Shown: in pieces, positions 1 to 5,494 of the stretch
Position numbering within the stretch: the stretch's first letter is position 1
How the letters are laid out: each line of letters starts with the position of its first letter
Origin: Deferribacteraceae bacterium
Lineage (GTDB): Bacteria; Chrysiogenota; Deferribacteres; Deferribacterales; JAISNW01
Length of the DNA stretch: 9,464 nucleotides
Assembly (NCBI GenBank): GCA_031285415.1
Contig: JAITWF010000021.1
Coordinates: forward strand, 1-9,464
Direction: 5' to 3'
Notes under the pieces: generated by a model
What the model was told of the DNA's origin: nothing
What the model saw: only the letters and a program-made list of their open reading frames with translations
Databases searched by the model: none
Made by a program: the position numbers and the translations under genes

Positions 1-84
1 CAGATCCTTGTACAATCAGCGGTATCAATGCTTGCACAGGCAAACCAACTGCCACAGATAGCTCTACAGCTGATACAGAGATAA
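1..84 (+). CDS. fliC: Flagellin, C-terminal end (partial)
   Basis: Reading from base 1 in frame 1 gives 27 codons and a TAA stop at 82-84. The peptide contains VQSAVSMLAQANQLPQ and ends LQLIQR, which closely matches the conserved C-terminal D0 helix of bacterial flagellins (typically ...AMLAQANQLPQ.VLQLL.). Flagellin is secreted by the flagellar type III system and polymerises into the filament; this helix lies in the filament core and is needed for polymerisation. The rest of the gene lies left of the window. It converges on recG with a palindromic element between them. The identification rests on a short but highly characteristic tail, so which flagellin paralogue it is cannot be told. Confidence 0.85.
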   Translation, partial: QILVQSAVSMLAQANQLPQIALQLIQR

Positions 85-90
85 TATATT

Positions 91-201
91 AACACCCTCC
101 CCTTGAGGGAGGGTCGAAATATATAATATTTCGGGGAGGGGTTGCAGAAAGATCCCCCCACCGAAGCTAAAGCTTCGACTCCCCCTCAAGGGGGGAGTGT
201 T
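91..201. repeat. Palindromic MITE-like element with nested hairpins, between flagellin and recG
   Basis: Outer arms 91-118 and 174-201 are inverted repeats matching at 24 of 28 positions. Each arm itself folds: ACCCTCCC/GGGAGGGT (94-101 with 107-114) on the left and ACTCCCCC/GGGGGAGT (178-185 with 191-198) on the right. Next to these are hairpins CGAAATAT/ATATTTCG (115-122 with 126-133) and CGAAGCT/AGCTTCG (162-168 with 171-177). A G-rich run (133-141) faces a C-rich run (154-162) around a loop at 142-153. The four arm mismatches are two compensatory pairs that keep both hairpins perfect. There is no coding content and no run of T suited to a classical terminator, though its position between convergent genes would let it block read-through in both directions. 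It resembles the small non-autonomous palindromic repeats common in bacterial intergenic regions; family membership is not known. Confidence 0.7.
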
Positions 202-210
202 TATGATTTA

Positions 211-2283
211 TTACCCAACAAGAAACAGCTCATACTCATCCTGCCAGCGGCTCATCAGAACCGTTCGCAGGAGTTTATTACTATCATCATCGAGGTGAGG
301 ATCGCTGGAGACTATCGCCTGTGCGTCCGCCCTCGCTCTCTTTACAATATCAACATCCCTGACTATATCGGCAAACTGAAACTCTGGCATGCCCGACTGT
401 TTGATACCGAAGAAATCGCCCTGCCCTCGCAGCTCTAGATCAAGCTCCGCCAACTTAAAACCACTAGTAAACTGCTCCATCGCTCGAAGCCGTCTAAACC
501 CTGTCTCCGATACCTCCGACGACGCCACTAATAGACAGTGCGACTGTTTATCGTTTCTACCGACCCGGCCTCTAAGCTGGTGAAGCTGCGCAAGCCCAAA
601 TCTATCGGCATTCTCAATAACTATAATAGTAGCATCCTTCACATCAACGCCCACCTCGACCACAGTCGTCGACACAAGTATATCGATCGCTCCGCTCTGA
701 AAATCTGCCAACATCTGCCGCTTCTCATCAGCCTTCATCTTGCCGTGCAGAAGCCCAACTCGCTTCTTAGGAAATTGCCGCTGTACATTTTTTACATTCT
801 GAGTCACAGATTTCAGCGTGCTACTCTCGTTATCCTCGATAGCTGGATAGACGAAGTACGCCCTATCACCATCGTTCAAATGCTCCTCCACGTAGCGAAA
901 CATCTCCGCAAGTTGCAACTCACGAAAAGCTTTCGTAATCGGCGGAATCCGCCCTGGCGGCATAGAATCGATAACGCTCATCTCTAGATCGCCATAATAT
1001 GTAAGGGCAAGGGTGCGAGGGATCGGCGTTGCCGTCATCAGAAGTATATCAGGGGTGAACCCTTTATCCATCAAAGCTTTACGCTGCTTTACGCCAAATC
1101 GATGTTGCTCATCGATCACAGCAAACCCAAGCTTAGAAAATACGACATCGTCTTGAATTATAGCGTGCGTACCCACGATAAACTGCACATCGCCGCCAGC
1201 TATCGCCTCCTTTATCTGCCTCTTATCTTTAGTCTTTACAGATCCTGTCAGGAGGCATGCCGAAAAGCCTGTTCCCTGTAGAAATTTAGAGAGATTATGA
1301 TAGTGCTGCTCCGCTAAAACCTCTGTGGGAGCTAAGATCACCGACTGGAAGCCGTTCTTTGCCGCCACCATACAGGCAACAAAGGCGACGATCGTCTTAC
1401 CGCTCCCCACATCTCCCTGTAGAAGCCTGTTCATCTGATACGACGATTTCATATCGGCAAAGATCTCTCGCAAAGCCTGCCTCTGGGCGGCGGTGAGCTT
1501 AAAGGGCATGATCGGCACAATCTCCTCTAGCATAGAGTGTGGGATATCAAAGGCTAGCCCACTCTCTCGCATATAGCTCTGCTTCCGCAAGAATAGGCGA
1601 AGTTGCAGATAGAATAGCTCCTCATAGATCATGCGCAGTAGTGCAGGATGTTCTCCACCCTCTATCAGCTTGGCGTTTGCCTCCGTCTGTGGGTGGTGTA
1701 GAGTGTGGAGTGAATCGTGAATATCTGGATATTTATAAGCTATCCGAAGCGTCTCTGGGAGCGTCTCCTCTACCTGCGGCAGATACGTTGCAATCGCACT
1801 ATCGAGAGCTTTCTGATAAACTTTCTGCGATAGCTTCCCCGGTAGAGAGTATATGCGGCGCACAGAGCCTAGCTCGTTAGCGTCTAAAAGCTCGGGATGA
1901 AAGATAGCGAGAACGCCGTTATATCTAGTGACACTACCGTATAGATGATAGCTTTCGCCAGCGTTTAGTAGTGAATCGGGAAATTGTCGATTGAAATGGA
2001 GCCATACTCCGTAGAAAAAGCCAGCTTCACCCTTGAAGATCGCCTGATACATCTGCTTACCCTGACGAGTCCGCACGATCATAGATCTTTCAAATGTACC
2101 AGCTAAAACAGCCCTATCGCCTGATAGAGCTGTGGTGATATGCTCGTACCGCATAGGTAGGGCATATATGATATCGTGAACGGTAGAGATACCGAACTTC
2201 TCAAGTGCCTGAACAGTTTTGGTACCGAAACCGGGCAAAACATTTACAGAGCTGTTTAGTCTGGTTTCGGTATCGCCACTCAT
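211..2283 (-). CDS. recG: ATP-dependent DNA helicase RecG
   Basis: RecG is a monomeric superfamily 2 double-strand DNA translocase that remodels stalled replication forks and branch-migrates Holliday junctions. The 690-residue product is of normal family length. The N-terminal wedge/OB-fold region spans roughly residues 10-150. Helicase motifs follow in order: Walker A GDVGSGKT (290-297), APTEVLAEQH (318-327), the DEQH box (391-394), TATPIPRTLALTYYGD (417-432), STTVVEVGVDV (538-548) and QLHQLRGRVGR (566-576). The C-terminal region has the expected ELRGQGDFFGIKQSG (617-631). The ATG start lies only 4 bases after the cheW stop and has just a weak AAGA upstream, so translation is probably coupled to cheW. 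It shares the cheW promoter and ends 10 bases from the palindromic element at 91-201. Identification is firm. Confidence 0.98.
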   Translation of the reverse strand: MSGDTETRLNSSVNVLPGFGTKTVQALEKFGISTVHDIIYALPMRYEHITTALSGDRAVLAGTFERSMIVRTRQGKQMYQAIFKGEAGFFYGVWLHFNRQFPDSLLNAGESYHLYGSVTRYNGVLAIFHPELLDANELGSVRRIYSLPGKLSQKVYQKALDSAIATYLPQVEETLPETLRIAYKYPDIHDSLHTLHHPQTEANAKLIEGGEHPALLRMIYEELFYLQLRLFLRKQSYMRESGLAFDIPHSMLEEIVPIMPFKLTAAQRQALREIFADMKSSYQMNRLLQGDVGSGKTIVAFVACMVAAKNGFQSVILAPTEVLAEQHYHNLSKFLQGTGFSACLLTGSVKTKDKRQIKEAIAGGDVQFIVGTHAIIQDDVVFSKLGFAVIDEQHRFGVKQRKALMDKGFTPDILLMTATPIPRTLALTYYGDLEMSVIDSMPPGRIPPITKAFRELQLAEMFRYVEEHLNDGDRAYFVYPAIEDNESSTLKSVTQNVKNVQRQFPKKRVGLLHGKMKADEKRQMLADFQSGAIDILVSTTVVEVGVDVKDATIIVIENADRFGLAQLHQLRGRVGRNDKQSHCLLVASSEVSETGFRRLRAMEQFTSGFKLAELDLELRGQGDFFGIKQSGMPEFQFADIVRDVDIVKRARADAQAIVSSDPHLDDDSNKLLRTVLMSRWQDEYELFLVG

Positions 2284-2287
2284 TCTT

Positions 2288-2740
2288 TTAGATCATTGAT
2301 AATTGCATATGCTCTTCAGGAGAGAAGATCTTAACAACATCCAGAATAATAATCATCCCCTTGTCGGTACGAGCAACGCCGTCCACATAGTTCCCCTGCA
2401 CGCCGCCAGACATCCCTGGAGCGTCCTCGATAAGATCAGTAGAGATATACATAACCTCCTCTACCCTATCCACCATAAACCCAAGGCGACGAGTCTCGAT
2501 CTTCATAACGATTATGCGTGTGTTCTCATTCTCCGCTGGTACAGGCATGCGAAGCCTCTTGCGCAGATCAACGATAGGGATGATCTGATTGCGCAGGTTT
2601 ATGATCCCCTCCACAAAATCTGGAGCACGTGGCACCGGAGTTATATCCTGCAAACGAATGATCTCCTCCACGCCCATTATATCAACACCATAATGCTCAT
2701 TTCTAAGCTGAAATCCAACGAACTGTTTAGTATCTGCCAT
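2288..2740 (-). CDS. cheW: Chemotaxis adaptor protein CheW
   Basis: CheW is a cytoplasmic scaffold that joins chemoreceptors (MCPs) to the histidine kinase CheA in receptor arrays. The product, about 150 residues, is essentially one CheW domain. It begins with KQFVGFQLRNEHYGVDI and has the typical core VEEIIRLQDITPVPRAPDFVEGIINLRNQIIPIVDLRKR, quoted here in parts: RAPDFVEGIINLRNQ followed by IIPIVDLRKR. The second half contains the usual MVDRVEEV and VDGVAR stretches. A GTG three codons upstream (2749) is possible, but the AGGGGTG Shine-Dalgarno sequence is six bases before the ATG at 2740, so that start is preferred. No cheA or receptor gene is visible. Its operon partner is recG, 4 bases downstream, which is not a functional match; this may be an additional or orphan CheW. 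A TTGAAA-17-TAGAAT promoter precedes it. Confidence 0.95.
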   Translation of the reverse strand: MADTKQFVGFQLRNEHYGVDIMGVEEIIRLQDITPVPRAPDFVEGIINLRNQIIPIVDLRKRLRMPVPAENENTRIIVMKIETRRLGFMVDRVEEVMYISTDLIEDAPGMSGGVQGNYVDGVARTDKGMIIILDVVKIFSPEEHMQLSMI

Positions 2741-2782
2741 CTTAAACACCCCTACTATACACGAGAGTACTAATTCTATTTT

Positions 2783-2811
2783 ATTCTACACATAGATCTT
2801 TTAAATTTCAA
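2783..2811 (-). promoter_or_regulatory. Sigma-70-type promoter of the cheW-recG operon
   Basis: On the minus strand, -35 TTGAAA (2811-2806) and -10 TAGAAT (2788-2783) are separated by exactly 17 bases. Transcription would begin near 2776, giving a leader of about 35 bases to the cheW ATG. The promoter lies 13 bases from the left end of the inverted-repeat element at 2825-2994. Assigned from consensus match and position. Confidence 0.65.
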
Positions 2812-2879
2812 GAGATATAATGGCGATTATATATTTGACTATACTAAACATTATTATGTGGCGGAATATGCCTACACCA

Positions 2880-2908
2880 CGTCATTGCGGACTCGATCCG
2901 CAATCCAG
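2880..2908. repeat. REP-like palindrome, left copy
   Basis: The unit CGTCATTGCGG-ACTCGAT-CCGCAATCCAG folds as an 8-bp stem (2884-2891 with 2897-2904) with a 5-base loop. It has an inverted partner at 2941-2970, differing only in the 7-8 central bases. Palindromes of this general form, GTCATTGCGG...CCGCAATCC, resemble dispersed intergenic repeats seen in many bacterial genomes; that similarity is from memory and not tested. Confidence 0.6.
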
Positions 2909-2940
2909 TATTGATATGCGATAGGCATATTCCGCCACTG

Positions 2941-2970
2941 CTGGATTGCGGCTCGGAGGCCGCAATGACG
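2941..2970. repeat. REP-like palindrome, right (inverted) copy
   Basis: This is the inverted partner of 2880-2908, with identical 11-base ends and a different centre (CTCGGAGG here). Its own hairpin pairs ATTGCGGC (2945-2952) with GCCGCAAT (2959-2966) around a 6-base loop. The innermost pair is C-G, where the other copy has A-T, so the stem is kept despite base changes. Confidence 0.6.
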
Positions 2971-2992
2971 TAAGGATTAGTCAAATATATAA

Positions 2993-3907
2993 TCACGTTA
3001 TATGCTTCCGCACACTCCACAGCACGCCGCCGATAAGTAGCGTTATAGCGGCAACCTCTAGCCCTCGTGGCATGCGAGAGTAGTATATAAAACCGTACAG
3101 AAGCGCAAAGAACGTTTCAAATACTATCATCTGCCCTGTCAAACTCACAGGAAGCCTGCGAGAGGCGGCATTCCAGAGACCGTTCCCAAGCCAAGAGGCT
3201 CCAAACGCTAGAAATAGAATAAGTATCGCAAAGAGGATCCATCTCTCGGTAGGTAGCTCCGAAGGGATACCAAAATCGGTTAAAAATAGCACCACCCCTA
3301 ATAGAAGTGCTGCAATACCGGTAAAAACACCCAGTAAGGCACTCCAAACGCTACTTGTATAGCGAGGATTCTCCTTCAGAAAGATCGAGTTTGAGGCGGC
3401 GTACCAGCTCCAGATAATCAGCGCCGCAAAGGCAGAGATAAGCCCTATCACCCTTGTAGCAACGGTTCCAGCTTGAGGCATAGTGAATACATCGGCATTT
3501 ATACAGAGTAATCCTGCAAAGATCAGCCCCAATGGAGCGGCAAGCGTTACCATCGGGATCGAATCCCTCTCTTTCCCTCTAAAAAACAACGCAGCCACCG
3601 GCACTAGCCCCTCAATCAGCGACACAGGCGCAACGCCGATATACTGCACTGCGGTTGCTGTGAATATATAGTATAATATATTTCCAGCGAAAACGTACTT
3701 TATTAGTAGCGGTATATGCTTCGGATCAAGCGTTTTGACTATCCTACCGATCTGCGGTAGCACCATAAAAAATGATACAAGCCCATAGACAAGATAGCGA
3801 GAAAAGGTGAGAAAGATCGGTGAAAAATCGTGCAGTATGGAGGGGACTAGAAAGACTAAACCCCACAATGCACCTGCGAGAACGCCATATATAATGCCTG
3901 ACTTCAT
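2993..3907 (-). CDS. EamA/DMT-superfamily membrane transporter
   Basis: This is a very hydrophobic protein of about 304 residues, the usual length for EamA-type drug/metabolite transporters. These move small metabolites, amino acids or drugs across the inner membrane. Counting from a TTG 13 codons upstream, ten candidate helices lie near residues 17-37, 43-63, 79-100, 105-122, 131-150, 165-185, 199-222, 236-256, 268-288 and 296-312. This fits two five-helix halves. GVLAGALWGLVFLVPSIL at the N-terminus and GLVPVAALFF closing helix four are typical of the family. The substrate cannot be assigned. The ATG at 3907 is preferred: the TTG at 3946 has no ribosome binding site and lies upstream of a likely -10 box. 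The last base pairs of the stop codon belong to the right terminal repeat of the neighbouring element, so the native C-terminus may have been altered. Confidence 0.85.
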   Translation of the reverse strand: MKSGIIYGVLAGALWGLVFLVPSILHDFSPIFLTFSRYLVYGLVSFFMVLPQIGRIVKTLDPKHIPLLIKYVFAGNILYYIFTATAVQYIGVAPVSLIEGLVPVAALFFRGKERDSIPMVTLAAPLGLIFAGLLCINADVFTMPQAGTVATRVIGLISAFAALIIWSWYAASNSIFLKENPRYTSSVWSALLGVFTGIAALLLGVVLFLTDFGIPSELPTERWILFAILILFLAFGASWLGNGLWNAASRRLPVSLTGQMIVFETFFALLYGFIYYSRMPRGLEVAAITLLIGGVLWSVRKHIT

Positions 3908-3929
3908 ATAGACCGCTCTATCATCTTTT

Positions 3930-3935
3930 ATTATA
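3930..3935 (-). promoter_or_regulatory. Possible -10 box of the transporter gene
   Basis: A perfect TATAAT on the minus strand lies about 23 bases before the preferred ATG at 3907. The hexamer 17 bases upstream is AGTCAA, a poor -35. If real, transcription would start near 3923 and the TTG at 3946 could not be the start codon. It would be back to back with the plus-strand promoter at 3953-3981. Confidence 0.35.
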
Positions 3936-3952
3936 TAACGCAACAAGAATAT

Positions 3953-3981
3953 TTGACTGTACCGTGCTAAAGTGATACTAT
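3953..3981 (+). promoter_or_regulatory. Sigma-70-type promoter of the unknown-protein/TPR operon
   Basis: TTGACT (3953-3958) and TACTAT (3976-3981) are separated by exactly 17 bases. Predicted transcription starts near 3988, about 20 bases before the ATG at 4008. A GGAG ribosome binding site at 3998-4001, six bases from that ATG, agrees with this leader. The -35 lies in the ten-base word ATATTTGACT, which also occurs in both terminal repeats of the element at 2825-2994. Confidence 0.65.
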
Positions 3982-4007
3982 ACCAAACTTATTTCATGGA
4001 GTGATTC

Positions 4008-4721
4008 ATGCTGAAAGATATAGACGTAGATGATATTAAACATGTAGCAACCTTTACCGCCAAAGCGGTAAATATCATGATGAATCGATTAAAACCTGCT
4101 AGTAGTGCCGAAGAGTCTGCAATATTTAACGCAATATTCCCCCCAATTTTAGAGAAAGTTGTCAAAAATGCAGAGGGCGTTGAGGAGACAGTTAGAACCG
4201 TAAAGATCGACGACGACCTCCTTGATATTGACACAGTAAGAATCATGGATAGAAGCAAGAACGACCCAAGCTTCATCACCACATTTATTATCGCACTACG
4301 CCCATCTGGCGCAAAGGCTCCAACTGTGGTCACGATCTATAATATAAAGAGCAAAGAGCCGTTCTATAAGAAGGGAGATCGCTACGAGCATGTCTTTCGT
4401 TTCGACTCACTCGGCGGCAAGATGACGATCGCCTCATTTAGAATATTCTCTGGCGGCGGCGACTACCCCGAATACGATTTCTCCGTTGGGGTAAATAGCT
4501 GGAATGCCAGAGTGACCGATACAGCTAACTCTCTAAAGATCAAAATAGAACACGATCCAAGCACAAACGCCCTTCATATCGATGAATTTGACATCGCTGG
4601 CATTGGCTCTTACGGCAAAACGCAGATCGAGAATCTACAGAAAGAGGCGGAGCGAAAGATCCTAAACGCATTCCAACGGATAAAGTATAATATCGACGCA
4701 TTAGACAAGGCTGGATTGTAA
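4008..4721 (+). CDS. Uncharacterised 237-residue cytoplasmic protein
   Basis: I do not recognise this protein. A good promoter, a GGAG ribosome binding site six bases before ATG, and a stop codon overlapping the next start show it is a real gene. It has no signal peptide, membrane helix or cysteine and only one tryptophan (residue 165). From composition, residues 1-60 look helical, 65-195 look rich in beta strands, and 204-233 look like a charged terminal helix (QIENLQKEAERKILNAFQRI). A glycine-rich SGGGDYPEYDFSVG segment (148-161) could be a loop. An 8-bp perfect hairpin lies in the message at 4053-4072. Translational coupling to the TPR protein suggests the two products act together or in a fixed ratio; a role in assembling a complex is only a guess. 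Confidence 0.85.
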   Translation: MLKDIDVDDIKHVATFTAKAVNIMMNRLKPASSAEESAIFNAIFPPILEKVVKNAEGVEETVRTVKIDDDLLDIDTVRIMDRSKNDPSFITTFIIALRPSGAKAPTVVTIYNIKSKEPFYKKGDRYEHVFRFDSLGGKMTIASFRIFSGGGDYPEYDFSVGVNSWNARVTDTANSLKIKIEHDPSTNALHIDEFDIAGIGSYGKTQIENLQKEAERKILNAFQRIKYNIDALDKAGL

Positions 4722-5494
4722 TGTTTTTTGAAGGTACCGAGGGGCAGCTCGATAGCTATCTAGCCACACAAAAAAGGCTTATGGCTCTGCCGCTCGATTC
4801 CGACCCCGATCTGCTACTCGATGCCGCCGTCCAGCTCGCCGATATCGCTAGTATCCTTGACGAATATATGCGCTACGACGAGATGTTGACGATCTATATG
4901 AGGGTATTGGATATTCGAGATACGGTATTGGGTACCGAAGATCTGCAAACCGTTGCTACTTACCACAATATTGCATGGGCGTACGGCAGCAAGGGCGATT
5001 ATAGCATGGCTCTCGAGTGGTCGCATAAGACGCTATCAGCTATCGAAAAAATTGGAAGCGAAAGCTTCGATCTAGCTACTACATATAATAATATCGCCGT
5101 AATCCACTGTAACCTCGGCAACTACGATGAATCGCTCGATTGGCACAATAAGGCATTAACGATTCGAGAGGAGGCTCTTGGCAAGGATCACCCCGATACC
5201 GCTCTTATCTACGACAATCTTGCATCGGTGTATAAGAAACTAGATGAGTACGACGAAGCCCTTAATTGGTTCGATAAAGCCCTGTTAATTCGTGAGAAGA
5301 TCCTCGGCACTGAAAATACCTACACCGCCTCCACTTACAACAATATGGCAGGAGTGTATTATAAACTAGGGAATCGTGAAAAGGCTCTCGAATACTACAA
5401 TAAAGCGTTAGTAGTCTATGAAAAAAACCTAGGAACGGATCACCCATATACGAAGATAATTAGAGAGAATATTGAGATAACGAGGCGAAAGTAA
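4721..5494 (+). CDS. Kinesin-light-chain-type tetratricopeptide repeat protein
   Basis: This 257-residue soluble protein is made almost wholly of TPR units, helical hairpins that bind other proteins. Four clear units start near residues 77, 119, 161 and 203, spaced by exactly 42. A degenerate one lies at about 35-68. Units follow the pattern of LGxDHPxTAxxYNNLAxVYxxLGxYDEALxWxxKALxIRE, visible as LGKDHPDTA (153-161), TYNNIAVIH (121-129), YDEALNWFDKAL (177-188) and LGTDHPYT (237-244). The 42-residue period marks the kinesin-light-chain class (TPR_10/TPR_12) rather than the 34-residue classical TPR. There is no signal peptide and no fused catalytic or DNA-binding domain. The ATG shares its A with the preceding stop (TAATG), with AAGG ten bases upstream, so translation is coupled to the unknown gene, its likeliest partner. 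The stop abuts that of the convergent RhuM gene. Confidence 0.9.
   Translation: MFFEGTEGQLDSYLATQKRLMALPLDSDPDLLLDAAVQLADIASILDEYMRYDEMLTIYMRVLDIRDTVLGTEDLQTVATYHNIAWAYGSKGDYSMALEWSHKTLSAIEKIGSESFDLATTYNNIAVIHCNLGNYDESLDWHNKALTIREEALGKDHPDTALIYDNLASVYKKLDEYDEALNWFDKALLIREKILGTENTYTASTYNNMAGVYYKLGNREKALEYYNKALVVYEKNLGTDHPYTKIIRENIEITRRK

Larger units (their letters stand above)
2825..2994. mobile_element. 170-bp MITE-like element with perfect 17-bp terminal inverted repeats
   Basis: The ends, GATTATATATTTGACTA (2825-2841) and its exact reverse complement (2978-2994), frame 170 bp. Inside, GTGGCGGAATATGCCTA (2858-2874) is repeated inverted and perfect at 2922-2938. A second inverted pair occupies 2880-2908 and 2941-2970, with 11-base identical ends (CGTCATTGCGG and CCGCAATCCAG). 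Each member of that pair also folds alone into an 8-bp hairpin (ATTGCGGA/TCCGCAAT and ATTGCGGC/GCCGCAAT). There is no reading frame of note and no transposase, so it could only be a non-autonomous element moved in trans. No clear target duplication was found; a weak ATAA lies just outside both ends. It separates the EamA transporter gene from the cheW promoter and overlaps the transporter stop codon. Mobility is inferred; the repeats are directly visible. Confidence 0.7.

Noticed and set aside
91..133. Classical rho-independent terminator for flagellin
   Set aside because: The hairpin at 94-114 is strong but is followed by CGAAATAT and not by a run of T, so it is described as part of the palindromic element instead.
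142..438. Open frame on the plus strand from the palindromic element into the end of recG
   Set aside because: It starts inside a repeat and then runs antisense to recG, which has complete helicase motifs. The translated sequence has no recognisable domain.
2741..2749. GTG at 2749 as the cheW start
   Set aside because: It falls within or next to the AGGGGTG ribosome binding site, which is well placed for the ATG at 2740.
2303..2773. Plus-strand open frame of 156 codons opposite cheW
   Set aside because: It is antisense to a clear CheW gene; its composition is that of a shadow frame and it lacks a ribosome binding site.
3908..3946. TTG at 3946 as the transporter start
   Set aside because: There is no ribosome binding site, the extra residues are polar and not typical of the family, and a perfect TATAAT lies within this stretch.
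4940..5460. Tandem DNA repeat in the TPR gene
   Set aside because: The 126-base periodicity is at protein level; the DNA copies have diverged, so this is domain structure and not a separate repeat feature.
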